Positions 52,247 through 60,136 of a DNA stretch of 64,000 nucleotides are shown here, one piece after another (within the stretch, counting starts at the first letter, position 1; each line of letters begins with the position of its first letter). Made by a program: the position numbers and the translations under genes. The notes under the pieces were generated by a model. The model had not been told where the DNA came from. It searched no databases and saw nothing but the letters and a program-made list of their open reading frames with translations. Origin of the DNA: an uncultured Eubacteriales bacterium (GTDB lineage: Bacteria; Bacillota_I; Bacilli_A; RF39; UBA660); NCBI GenBank assembly GCA_905211265.1, contig CAJMAC010000002.1, positions 1 to 64,000 on the forward strand, written 5' to 3'.

Positions 52247-52276
52247 AGAAACATATTTTAAAGTATGTTTCTTTTT
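52247..52276 (+). terminator. Terminator before rlmN
   Basis: AGAAACATA and TATGTTTCT with an 8-base loop, then T run. TATAAT (52279-52284) follows at once and probably drives the rlmN operon. Confidence 0.82.
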
Positions 52277-52306
52277 GGTATAATATTTAATGGGGAAGTG
52301 TTAAAA

Positions 52307-53326
52307 TTGAGAAATATATATGATTTAACTAGAAAAGAATTTGAAGATTATTTTGTTAGTATTGGAGATAAAAAGTTTAGAAGTGTACAGTTATATGAAT
52401 TTTTATATAAAAAAAGAATAAATAATACTAGTGAAATGAATAATATTGGTAATAATATTAAAGAAAGATTAAATAATGATTTTAGTTTTGATATGATTAA
52501 ATTAATTGTTAAGCAAGAAGATAATCTAGTTAAAAAATATTTATTTGAACTTATTGATGGAGAAAGAATTGAATCTGTTGTTATGTTTCATGATTATGGT
52601 ATTAGTGTATGTGTATCAAGTCAAGTTGGTTGTAATATGAGTTGCGCTTTTTGCGAAAGTGGTAGGCTTAAAAAAAGAAGAAACTTAAAATCTTATGAAA
52701 TAGTAGAACAAATATTATTGATTGAACAGGATATTGGTAAGAGAATTAGTCATATTGTAGTTATGGGTATTGGTGAACCTTTTGATAATTACGATAATGT
52801 AATGAGATTTGTTAAAATTGTTAATGATAATAAGGGAATTGATATTGGTAGTAGGCATATAACTATTTCTACTTGTGGTATTGTTCCTGGTATTTATAAG
52901 TTTATGAATGAGGAAGGTCAAGTAAATTTAGCTATTAGTTTACATGCTCCAAATGACGAAATTAGGAATAAAATAATGCCTATTAGTAAAAGATATAAAT
53001 TAGAAGAGTTAATGGAAGCAATTAAAAAATATATTTCTGTTACTAATCGTAGGGTAACTTTTGAATATATAATGTTAGATAATATAAATGATAGTACTGA
53101 ATGTGCAATGGAATTAAGTGAGTTATTAAAAGGGATTAATTGTTATGTTAATTTAATTCCTTATAATGAAACGGAAAATATTTCTTTTAAAAGGTCAAAA
53201 AACTCGCAAATTATGAAATTTTATGATATACTTAAGAAGAATAGTATAAATGTAACAATAAGAAAAGAATTTGGCTCAAAGGTTGATGCAGCGTGTGGAC
53301 AACTTAGGGCTAGTAAAGAGGTGTAA
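52307..53326 (+). CDS. rlmN: 23S rRNA/tRNA adenine-C2 methyltransferase RlmN
   Basis: The radical SAM motif CNMSCAFCESG is present, with the N-terminal domain FRSVQLYEFLYKKR, the HITISTCGIVPGI segment, and the C-terminal FGSKVDAACGQL carrying the Cys that forms the methylated intermediate. The enzyme methylates A2503 of 23S rRNA and A37 of tRNA. I start at TTG 52307, which has GGGGAAG at 52292-52298 and lies after the TATAAT box at 52279; longer forms would begin upstream of the promoter. It heads the rlmN-prpC-prkC-rsgA-rpe operon typical of Firmicutes. Confidence 0.94.
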   Translation: MRNIYDLTRKEFEDYFVSIGDKKFRSVQLYEFLYKKRINNTSEMNNIGNNIKERLNNDFSFDMIKLIVKQEDNLVKKYLFELIDGERIESVVMFHDYGISVCVSSQVGCNMSCAFCESGRLKKRRNLKSYEIVEQILLIEQDIGKRISHIVVMGIGEPFDNYDNVMRFVKIVNDNKGIDIGSRHITISTCGIVPGIYKFMNEEGQVNLAISLHAPNDEIRNKIMPISKRYKLEELMEAIKKYISVTNRRVTFEYIMLDNINDSTECAMELSELLKGINCYVNLIPYNETENISFKRSKNSQIMKFYDILKKNSINVTIRKEFGSKVDAACGQLRASKEV

Positions 53327-53327
53327 T

Positions 53328-54068
53328 ATGCAAACATTTTATTTAACAGATGCTGGAAAGGTAAGAAGTCATAATGAAGATTCAGTGACAATTATTAATA
53401 ATAAAAATAATGAATATTTACTTGCAGTTGCTGATGGTATGGGTGGTCATAAAGCAGGAGAGGTTGCTTCATCTATTGCTATTAATCATTTAACTGAAAG
53501 TTTTTATAGATTAGATACTTTAGGTGATAAGGATACTGCGATTGATTGGTTAAGAAATGTAGTTACTGAAATAAATAAACAAATATTTGAATATACTGAT
53601 AATAATCCAGATAGTAAGGGAATGGGTACTACATTAGTAGTAGCACTTAAAACAGATGATTATATCTTATATGGTAATATTGGGGATTCTTCAGGATATG
53701 CTTATAAAAATGAAAAATTATATAAGGTCACAAAAGATCATACATTAGTCAATTTGCTTGTTGCTACTGGTGAACTTACTCCAGAAGAAGCAAAGTATCA
53801 TCCTAGAAAGAATGTATTAATGAGAGCACTTGGTGCAAATGATCCAATTGAAATTGATATATTTGATGTTGATACTTCGGTTAAAGGGTTGTTCTTGTGT
53901 AGTGATGGACTTACTAATATGCTTACTGAAGAACAAATAGAGAAAGTATTAAATAGTGATTTATCTGTTACTGATGCAATTACTAAGTTAGTTAGAAAGG
54001 CGAATAGTAGAGGTGGCACTGATAATATTACAATAGCTTATTTAAAGAAAGAAAGTGGTGATTTATAA
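53328..54068 (+). CDS. prpC: PP2C-type Ser/Thr protein phosphatase
   Basis: PP2C metal-site motifs are visible: DAGKVRSHNEDS, VADGMGGHKAGE, GMGTTLVVAL, GNIGDSSGYAY and SDGLTNML with the final GGTDNITIA. It reverses the work of the PASTA kinase encoded next. The start is ATG 53328 with AGAGGTG, one base after the rlmN stop; a longer frame overlapping rlmN is not needed. Its stop overlaps the kinase start (TAATG). Confidence 0.95.
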   Translation: MQTFYLTDAGKVRSHNEDSVTIINNKNNEYLLAVADGMGGHKAGEVASSIAINHLTESFYRLDTLGDKDTAIDWLRNVVTEINKQIFEYTDNNPDSKGMGTTLVVALKTDDYILYGNIGDSSGYAYKNEKLYKVTKDHTLVNLLVATGELTPEEAKYHPRKNVLMRALGANDPIEIDIFDVDTSVKGLFLCSDGLTNMLTEEQIEKVLNSDLSVTDAITKLVRKANSRGGTDNITIAYLKKESGDL

Positions 54069-55888
54069 TGCTTTCAAATGGTCAAATAATTGGAGGTCGT
54101 TATGAAATTGTTAAGTCTATTGGTGAAGGTGGAATGGCTAATGTTTATTTAGCTAATGATAAAATATTAGATAGGAAGGTTGCTATTAAAGTTTTAAGAG
54201 GAGATTTGGCAAATGATGAAAAGTTTATTCGTCGTTTCCAAAGAGAGGCTCAATCTGTTGCTAATTTATCTCATCCAAATATAGTAGAAGTTTATGATGT
54301 TGAGGAAGAAGAAGGTCAACATTATATTGTTATGGAATATATCGAAGGTAAAACTTTAAAACAATTATTACAAAAAAGAGGTTCGCTTACTTTATCTGAG
54401 GTTATAGATATTATGCTTCAGTTAACAGACGGGCTTGCTCATGCACATGATGCTTATATAATACATAGGGATATTAAACCTCAAAATATTATGATACAGG
54501 ATGATGGATTAGTTAAGATAACTGACTTTGGTATAGCAATGGCTCTTAATGCTACGCAACTTACACAAACTAATTCTGTTATGGGTAGTGTGCATTATTT
54601 ACCACCTGAACAAGCAAATGGTAAGAGTTCAACAATTAAAAGTGATATTTATTCATTAGGTATTCTTATGTATGAACTTATTACAGGTAGTGTTCCTTTT
54701 AAGGGAGATAATGCTGTTGAAATTGCTTTAAAGCATTTAAAGGAGAAGATTCCTAGTATTCGTAGACAAAATCCTACAATACCTCAAAGTGTTGAAAATA
54801 TTGTTCTTAGGGCTACTGCTAAAAATCCTAAGAATAGATATGATTCTGTTAAGGATATGAATAAAGATTTAAAGGAATGTTTAAATGAAGATAAGAAAAA
54901 TGAAAAGAAAATAGTGTTTGAATATCCTGAGAATGATATTGATGATACTAAGGTAATAACTAATGTTAAGAAATCTAAACCTGAGATTGAGGAACCTAAG
55001 GACTTGGATGAATTAAAAGAAAAGAAAAAGATTGAAGAACAAAATAATGAGGAAGAAGTTATTGGTTCAATGACTAAAAAAGATAAATATAAATTACCTA
55101 TTGTTTTGGCAGGTATATTTATTGGATTACTTATTATTGCTGGTATTGTATTTGTTCTTATTGGTAGAGATGAGGTTACTGATATTAAGGTTCCTGATGT
55201 TGTTGATTTATCTGTTGAAGATGCAATTGCAGAGCTTAAAAGATTAGGATTTAATTATACTACTGAAGAAGGATATAGCGATACAATAGAAAAAGGCAAT
55301 GTTATTAGAACTAATCCTGTTAAGGGTTCTAGTAGAAAGAAAGGTAGTACTATTGTAATAGTGGAATCTGTTGGTAGTGAAACTTATGAACTAGAAGATT
55401 TTACTGGTAAAAAGTATTATGAAGTTAAGGCTAAGTTAGAATTACTTGGAATTAATGTTTTAGTAGAAAAGAAATCTGTTGAGAAACCAGAAGATTATGA
55501 AAATAAGGAAGATTTAATTATTGATCAAAATCCTAAATATGATAAGGATGCAACTGAAAAGGTAAGATTATCTAAGGGAGATACTATTACTTTATATATT
55601 CCTGATGTTGCTGCGACATATCCTGATATGGTTGGAGAAGGTTGGACTTTATCTGATGCTGAAGCATTTGCTAAGGAATATGGTATTACTTTAGATGTTA
55701 CTGAGGTAGAATCTGATACTGAGGAAGAAGGTAAGATTATTTATCAAAGTAGAGGTACTAGTGATCCTATTATTAAAGGTGTATCTTTAAAGATAAAGGT
55801 TGCTAAGAAAAAAACTGATCCTATTGATAATATATTACCTGGTGATGATAATAAAGATAATAATAACAATAATGATAATAATAATTAG
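54068..55888 (+). CDS. prkC: PASTA-domain Ser/Thr protein kinase
   Basis: The kinase domain (about 1-270) has GEGGMANVYLA, VAIKVL, the catalytic loop IIHRDIKPQNIM and the DFG motif ITDFGIAMA. A membrane helix lies at about 342-365. Outside there are three PASTA units, starting IKVPDVVDLS, YELEDFTGKK and TYPDMVGEGW. PASTA kinases sense muropeptides or lipid II and control wall synthesis and division. The end is an Asn/Asp-rich tail. It is coupled to prpC by a one-base overlap. Confidence 0.96.
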   Translation: MLSNGQIIGGRYEIVKSIGEGGMANVYLANDKILDRKVAIKVLRGDLANDEKFIRRFQREAQSVANLSHPNIVEVYDVEEEEGQHYIVMEYIEGKTLKQLLQKRGSLTLSEVIDIMLQLTDGLAHAHDAYIIHRDIKPQNIMIQDDGLVKITDFGIAMALNATQLTQTNSVMGSVHYLPPEQANGKSSTIKSDIYSLGILMYELITGSVPFKGDNAVEIALKHLKEKIPSIRRQNPTIPQSVENIVLRATAKNPKNRYDSVKDMNKDLKECLNEDKKNEKKIVFEYPENDIDDTKVITNVKKSKPEIEEPKDLDELKEKKKIEEQNNEEEVIGSMTKKDKYKLPIVLAGIFIGLLIIAGIVFVLIGRDEVTDIKVPDVVDLSVEDAIAELKRLGFNYTTEEGYSDTIEKGNVIRTNPVKGSSRKKGSTIVIVESVGSETYELEDFTGKKYYEVKAKLELLGINVLVEKKSVEKPEDYENKEDLIIDQNPKYDKDATEKVRLSKGDTITLYIPDVAATYPDMVGEGWTLSDAEAFAKEYGITLDVTEVESDTEEEGKIIYQSRGTSDPIIKGVSLKIKVAKKKTDPIDNILPGDDNKDNNNNNDNNN

Positions 55889-55899
55889 TAGGGAGTTAT

Positions 55900-56727
55900 A
55901 TGGAAGGTAGAATTATTAAAAATATTAGTAATGATTATGTAGTTAAGGTTGATAATAAATTATATACTTGTAAACCTAGGGGTAAGTTTAGAATTTCTAA
56001 TCTTACTCCTTTGGTTGGAGATATAGTGGAAATTGATAATAATAATAATTATATAATAGATATTAAAAAAAGAAAAAATAGTTTAATTAGACCTAGTGTA
56101 TCTAATATAGATAAAGCTATTATTGTTACTTCGGTTAAACCTAAACTTGATACTAATTTATTAGATAAGTTATTGGTACTTACAATGTATAATAATATTG
56201 AACCTGTTATATGTTTTACTAAGTTAGATTTATTAAATCTAGAAGAATTAAAGGAAATTAATAGTATTATTAATTATTATGAAAGTATTGGATATGTTAC
56301 TGTTAAGAATACTGAAATAGATAAGATTAAGTCTATTTTAAAGAATAATTTATCAGTATTTGTAGGACAATCTGGTGCGGGTAAGAGTAGTTTATTAAAT
56401 AAATTAGATAGTAAGTTAGAGTTAAAAACTAATGAGATATCTAAGGCATTGGGAAGAGGTAAACATACTACTAGACATGTTGAATTATTTGAAGTATGTG
56501 AAGGTTTAGTGGTGGATACTCCAGGATTTTCTTCACTTGATTTAAGTAGTTTATCTAATATGGATATTAGAGATAATATGAAGGAAATGTTTGATAATTT
56601 AGATAAATGTAAATATAGAGATTGTATGCATTATAAGGAAGATGGTTGTTATGTTAAATCATTGGTTGATGATAATGTTATATTGAAATCTAGATATGAT
56701 AATTATATTTCGTTTTTAAGAAAGTAG
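55900..56727 (+). CDS. rsgA: Ribosome small-subunit GTPase RsgA
   Basis: A circularly permuted GTPase: the G4 motif FTKLD comes before G1 GQSGAGKSSLLN and G3 DTPGF. An OB fold precedes it (GRIIKNISNDYVVKV, CKPRGKFR), and a zinc site follows (CKYRDCMHYKEDGC). It helps the final maturation of the 30S subunit. 275 aa is slightly short but complete. It follows the kinase by 11 bases. Confidence 0.94.
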   Translation: MEGRIIKNISNDYVVKVDNKLYTCKPRGKFRISNLTPLVGDIVEIDNNNNYIIDIKKRKNSLIRPSVSNIDKAIIVTSVKPKLDTNLLDKLLVLTMYNNIEPVICFTKLDLLNLEELKEINSIINYYESIGYVTVKNTEIDKIKSILKNNLSVFVGQSGAGKSSLLNKLDSKLELKTNEISKALGRGKHTTRHVELFEVCEGLVVDTPGFSSLDLSSLSNMDIRDNMKEMFDNLDKCKYRDCMHYKEDGCYVKSLVDDNVILKSRYDNYISFLRK

Positions 56728-56734
56728 TGATGTT

Positions 56735-57370
56735 ATGGAAATATCTGTATCAATATTAAACTCTAATGATAGAGTAATGGATGTTAAAAAATTAAATAAT
56801 ACTAATTGTGATTATATACATATTGATGTTATGGATGGTGAGTTTGTTAATCCTACGGAGTTTTCTTATGAAGAAGTTATAGATATAATTAAGATATGTA
56901 ATAAGAAAATAGATGTACATTTAATGTGTAAAGAACCTATAAAGTATATAGAGAAATTAGTTAATTATAATGTATCTAATATTACTTTTCATGAGGAAGT
57001 TGATGAAGATTTATTTGATATTATTGATTTGATTAAGAAATATAATATTGGAGTAGGTATGTCTATTAAACCTAATACAAGTATTGATAAGCTTGATAAA
57101 TATCTTGATAAGATAAATTTAGTTCTTGTTATGAGTGTAGAACCTGGTTATGGTGGTCAAGAATTTATGTTAAGTAGTTTAGATAAGGTTAGGAAATTAA
57201 AGAAAAAAATAAAAGATAGAAATTTAGATGTAAAGATAGAAATAGATGGTGGAGTAAAGGATACTAATATTAATTTGATAAAAGAGTCTGGTGTTGATAT
57301 ATCAGTGGTTGGTTCTTTCGTTACTAAATCTGATGATTTTAATAAGAGTATAAATATATTGAAATACTAG
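56735..57370 (+). CDS. rpe: Ribulose-phosphate 3-epimerase
   Basis: The TIM-barrel motifs are present: ISVSILNSN, YIHIDVMDGEFV, DVHLMC, HEEV, VMSVEPGYGGQEF and EIDGGVK with the second catalytic Asp. The enzyme interconverts ribulose 5-phosphate and xylulose 5-phosphate. The 211-aa length is normal. It ends the rlmN-prpC-prkC-rsgA-rpe operon, with 7 bases after rsgA and a terminator over its stop. Confidence 0.93.
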   Translation: MEISVSILNSNDRVMDVKKLNNTNCDYIHIDVMDGEFVNPTEFSYEEVIDIIKICNKKIDVHLMCKEPIKYIEKLVNYNVSNITFHEEVDEDLFDIIDLIKKYNIGVGMSIKPNTSIDKLDKYLDKINLVLVMSVEPGYGGQEFMLSSLDKVRKLKKKIKDRNLDVKIEIDGGVKDTNINLIKESGVDISVVGSFVTKSDDFNKSINILKY

Positions 57371-57385
57371 TTATTTCTTTTTTTC
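57361..57385 (+). terminator. Terminator of rpe
   Basis: GAAATA, loop CTAGT (with the stop), TATTTC, then T run. Confidence 0.8.
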
Positions 57386-57414
57386 TTGCAATAAATTTAT
57401 TTTTTTTGTATAAT
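57386..57414 (+). promoter_or_regulatory. Promoter of the tandem unknown pair
   Basis: TTGCAA (57386-57391), 17-base spacer, TATAAT (57409-57414). Confidence 0.7.
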
Positions 57415-57432
57415 ACTTTCTTGGTGAATTAT

Positions 57433-57888
57433 ATGGTAGTATATAGAATTTGTAGTAAGAAAGAATTAAAGTTAATATTAAAAAATAAAAATATGAATAA
57501 TATTGGTGTTATTCATAATGAAAATTATTTATTTAAAAATTTTGCTAATACTCATGATTATATACCTGGTGTTAGATATATGCATTTTTTTAAGGATTTT
57601 AGTTCTTTATATTATGGACTTATTTATGGTAAAGGATTTAATATATGTACTTATGATATAGATGATGAATTATTATCTAGATATAAAGGTATGGGAAAAT
57701 ATTATTATTTTGATACTGAGTATTCTTTGTTAGAAGAATATGCTATTCCTAGTAATATGATTAAGTTTGATGATTTGATTAGTGTTTCTGAAATAGTAGG
57801 GTATGATGATATGTTTGATGATTATAAATATAAGGATGTTTATGTTAAGAGTAAGAAGAAATTAATTAAATTGAAAGGAGGAATATAA
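57433..57888 (+). CDS. Hypothetical protein, first of a tandem pair
   Basis: Not recognised. The 151-aa protein starts VVYRICSKKELKLILKNK and has IG, NTHDY, RYMHFFKDFSSLYY, and LEEYAIPSNMIKFDDLISV. The next gene encodes a paralogue with the same landmarks (VYRVCSQNEI, NTHKY, YYMHFFKDYSSIY, FEYAIPSKLI). The pattern Y-R-x-C/T, then HFF, then EYAIP resembles single-domain ADP-ribosyltransferase-like folds, but this is weak inference. Start ATG 57433 is 19 bases after the -10 box, so the leader is very short. Confidence 0.6.
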   Translation: MVVYRICSKKELKLILKNKNMNNIGVIHNENYLFKNFANTHDYIPGVRYMHFFKDFSSLYYGLIYGKGFNICTYDIDDELLSRYKGMGKYYYFDTEYSLLEEYAIPSNMIKFDDLISVSEIVGYDDMFDDYKYKDVYVKSKKKLIKLKGGI

Positions 57889-57889
57889 G

Positions 57890-58339
57890 ATGTTAGTATA
57901 TAGAGTTTGTAGTCAAAATGAAATAAATTGTATTCTTAAAAATAAAAATTATAATAATATAGGTAGAAATATTTATTGTAATCTTTATGGTAAAATTTTA
58001 GCTAATACACATAAGTATGATGAACTTGGATATTATATGCATTTTTTTAAAGATTATTCTAGTATTTATTTACTAGAATGTAATATAGGCGAGTATATTT
58101 GTATATATGATATTCCTTTAAGTTTACTAAATAATTATATTGGTAAAGGAATGTATGATGTTGAAGTTAATGGTTTACCTGAAAGTTTTGAAGTATTTGA
58201 ATATGCTATTCCTAGTAAATTAATTAGTGTTGATTATTTGATTTCTGTTGAAAAAATAACAATGAAATTTGGTAATGCTACAAAAAGAAAATGTATGGAA
58301 AAATATATTGCTCCGTTTATTTATAATTGTGGCGAGTAA
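57890..58339 (+). CDS. Hypothetical protein, second of a tandem pair
   Basis: A 149-aa paralogue of the preceding product, with which it shares order and most landmark residues. It starts one base after the preceding stop and has the site AAAGGAGGAAT. No signal peptide or membrane helix. Tandem duplication with clear divergence suggests different partners or specificities; function unknown. Confidence 0.6.
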   Translation: MLVYRVCSQNEINCILKNKNYNNIGRNIYCNLYGKILANTHKYDELGYYMHFFKDYSSIYLLECNIGEYICIYDIPLSLLNNYIGKGMYDVEVNGLPESFEVFEYAIPSKLISVDYLISVEKITMKFGNATKRKCMEKYIAPFIYNCGE

Positions 58340-58460
58340 TATTTTTGAAAAAAAGTTTGCTGTTTGTTTGTTGGTGTATTATATTGTATAATTAATTTTG
58401 GGAAATATTTGATTGTTTGAATACTTGCCAACTTCTTTATGGAAGGATGATTAGATAATA

Positions 58461-58549
58461 TGAAGAAAAAAAGATTTATTAATCTCTTGTCTTATATTTA
58501 TTATCATTTTATTAATAGTCACTTTAATTATAGTTTTAATAAAAAAATA
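58461..58549 (+). pseudogene. Small hydrophobic peptide gene, frameshifted (type I toxin-like)
   Basis: From ATG 58461 the frame starts MKKK and then meets a run of seven A. If one A is removed, the frame encodes a 29-residue peptide: MKKKDLLIS, about 20 residues of Ile/Leu/Val, and LIKK, stop TAG 58547-58549. As sequenced, it instead encodes a polar 35-residue peptide with no likeness to anything. The hydrophobic form, with Lys at both ends, is typical of type I toxins. Either the gene is decayed, or the A run allows switching by slippage. Confidence 0.45.
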
Positions 58550-58630
58550 GTACTCAATCTAACTTAATAGATTAAGTACATCTATCTTAATAATAGGTAA
58601 GTACTCAACATAGCGAGGTCAAGTATTTCT
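58538..58630 (-). ncRNA. Putative antisense small RNA
   Basis: Read on the minus strand, TATAAT (complement of 58636-58641) is followed by about 90 bases ending in a strong terminator: a 12-pair stem (58579-58568 with 58561-58550, one G-T pair), then a run of seven T (58547-58541). It covers the 3' end of the peptide gene transcript. A first stem-loop lies at 58625-58599. This arrangement is like the RNA antitoxin of type I systems. Confidence 0.5.
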
Positions 58631-58636
58631 TTTTTA
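58599..58636 (+). terminator. Probable plus-strand terminator of the peptide transcript
   Basis: AAGTACT pairs with AGTATTT (one G-T pair) around a 16-base loop, followed by CTTTTTT. It lies opposite the start of the minus-strand RNA. Confidence 0.5.
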
Positions 58637-58703
58637 TTATATGCAAGATTTCTTGCTTACATACTAATGATATTATAATATTTTGAAAAATACAATATGT
58701 TAA

Positions 58704-58729
58704 ATAAAAAAATATAGATTTCTCTATAT
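58704..58729 (-). terminator. Terminator of rpmB
   Basis: On the minus strand, ATATAGA, loop GAAA, TCTATAT, then a T run (complement of 58704-58711). Confidence 0.85.
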
Positions 58730-58732
58730 TAA

Positions 58733-58906
58733 TTATGCAACAACATATTTTTTTATTGTTCTTGCTTCTCTTGCACTTGTTTTAATTTTAGTTCCATTAA
58801 CTGTTATTGTTTGTAAATTTACTTTTTGTGGGTGTTTAGTAACTTTTAAACAGTTTGGTCTATTGTTTGCAAAGTTTGTTTTTTTATTTGTTAATTTAAC
58901 TGCCAT
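58733..58906 (-). CDS. rpmB: Ribosomal protein bL28, divergent short form
   Basis: From ATG 58906 the minus strand encodes 57 residues, below the usual gene-finding limit. The pattern LTNKKTNFANNRPNC, then KVNLQTITVNGTKIKTSARE and TIKK matches bL28 (ITGKKxxxGNNRSH... [28 protein letters not shown]). The N-terminal Cys is absent and several conserved Arg are replaced by Lys. Ribosome site GGAGGG and a strong terminator support it. bL28 is a small protein of the 50S subunit near the exit site. Confidence 0.8.
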   Translation of the reverse strand: MAVKLTNKKTNFANNRPNCLKVTKHPQKVNLQTITVNGTKIKTSAREARTIKKYVVA

Positions 58907-58975
58907 TGTTATCCCTCCTCAAATTCGAACGCACTAAAAATATAACATAAATTTTATGATAAGTCAATAAAAATA

Positions 58976-59671
58976 CTAATTATTCTTGTTTTTTATGAAT
59001 TCTTTTAGTATTTTTGTGGTTGCCCTTTTTTCAATTCTAGAGACATAACTTCTGGAAATTCCTAATTCTTTGGCTATTTCTTTTTGTGTTACTTCATCAT
59101 ATCCATTTAATCCATATCTTTTTTCTAGTATTTCTTTTTCTCTTGGTGTTAATTTATTCATATATTTTTTTAATAATTCTATGTTATTATTTTTGTGTAT
59201 TTCTTCGAGAAAGTCAGGGTCTGGTGTTTTTAATACATCTAGTATGGTTATTTCGTTTCCTTCTTTATCATAACTTATTCCATCATATATTGAGATGTTC
59301 TTGATGTTTTTCTTATCACTTCTGAAGTGCATCAAAATTTCGTTTTCCGAACATTTTGCGGCATAAGTGGTTAGTTTTACATTCCTATTTTTTGAGTAGG
59401 TGTCAATTCCTTTGATTAATCCTACGGTTCCAATTCCTATTAAATCATCTACGTCATTATTGGTAGTTTCAAATTTTTTTACTATATGTGCCACTAATCT
59501 TAAATTATGTTCAATTAATTTATTTCTGGCTTCTTTATCTCCATTTAACATTTTTTCTATATACATGTCTTCTTCTTCTTTGGTTAATGGATCAGGAAAT
59601 ATATTGTTTGAATATGATCCTGTAAAGAAACTTAAATTACTAGTTATAAAGTTTAATATATTAAATAACAT
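58976..59671 (-). CDS. sigK: Sporulation-type RNA polymerase sigma factor (SigK-like)
   Basis: Very close to SigK in pattern: NNIFPDPLTKEEEDMYIEKM, ARNKLIEHNLRLVAHIVKKF, DDLIGIGTVGLIKGIDTY, AAKCSENEILMHFRS and a C-terminal TQKEIAKELGISRSYVSRIE (region 4). The hydrophobic N-terminus (MLFNILNFITSNLSFFTG) resembles the pro-sequence that holds pro-SigK inactive until cleavage in the mother cell. ATG 59671 follows ATGGAGGTACAA; the earlier ATG at 59683 is inside the ribosome site. No other sporulation gene is in the window. Confidence 0.88.
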   Translation of the reverse strand: MLFNILNFITSNLSFFTGSYSNNIFPDPLTKEEEDMYIEKMLNGDKEARNKLIEHNLRLVAHIVKKFETTNNDVDDLIGIGTVGLIKGIDTYSKNRNVKLTTYAAKCSENEILMHFRSDKKNIKNISIYDGISYDKEGNEITILDVLKTPDPDFLEEIHKNNNIELLKKYMNKLTPREKEILEKRYGLNGYDEVTQKEIAKELGISRSYVSRIEKRATTKILKEFIKNKNN

Positions 59672-59701
59672 TTGTACCTCCATTTAATTATATGACTTTA
59701 A

Positions 59702-59731
59702 TTGACAATTTAGTTAAGTATGTGGTAAAAT
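59702..59731 (+). promoter_or_regulatory. Promoter of the yqeG-yqeH operon
   Basis: TTGACA (59702-59707), 18-base spacer, TAAAAT (59726-59731). Confidence 0.7.
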
Positions 59732-59747
59732 TATTATGGTGAGGATT

Positions 59748-60134
59748 ATGGAATTAAATAGTGTTATGTTTATATTGTCTTTATCACAAGAATATATTAA
59801 TAGAGAAAATGTTGTTAGTTATGAAATTATTGATGATAGTATTAATATGGTTGTTAAGAAAGATAATAATAGTAAATCTTTGGATAATTATACTTTATTT
59901 GTTATAAAAAAGAATGGTAATCATGTTAGTATTACTAAGAATTCTAATAATGATAGTGTTTATTATGATTATTTATTTTATGATATATTAGGTAGACATT
60001 TTTGTGAGGTGTATGTTGATTCTAATCAAACTTATATGTCTGAATTAAATTATAATATATTTGATAAAAAAGATGATTATAGTGACGCAATTAAAGAATT
60101 TAATATTGTAACTGATAATAAAAAGAGGAGATAG
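59748..60134 (+). CDS. Hypothetical protein (128 aa)
   Basis: Unknown, soluble. An N-terminal helix is followed by alternating beta-like stretches (SINMVVKKD, YTLFVIKKNG), with a charged C-terminus. ATG 59748 follows GGTGAGGA. It ends 2 bases before yqeG and is first in that operon. Confidence 0.6.
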   Translation: MELNSVMFILSLSQEYINRENVVSYEIIDDSINMVVKKDNNSKSLDNYTLFVIKKNGNHVSITKNSNNDSVYYDYLFYDILGRHFCEVYVDSNQTYMSELNYNIFDKKDDYSDAIKEFNIVTDNKKRR

Positions 60135-60136
60135 TT

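Larger units (their letters stand above)
58340..58732. other. Intergenic region with a type I toxin-antitoxin-like arrangement
   Basis: About 390 bases without a normal gene. On the plus strand there is a promoter (TTGTTT 58364-58369, TATAAT 58387-58392), a leader with GGAAGG, and a short frame encoding a hydrophobic peptide that is shifted by one base. On the minus strand there is a short RNA unit (TATAAT complement 58636-58641 to a terminator at 58579-58538). The right end holds the rpmB terminator. Confidence 0.55.

Noticed and set aside
52265..52306. Longer rlmN start
   Set aside because: It lies within or before the terminator and TATAAT box; TTG 52307 has a well-placed ribosome site. 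GTG 52298 is too close to the GGGG site.
58461..58568. 35-residue polar peptide in the unshifted frame
   Set aside because: No conserved features; the one-base-shifted frame gives a clean membrane peptide and is the better reading.
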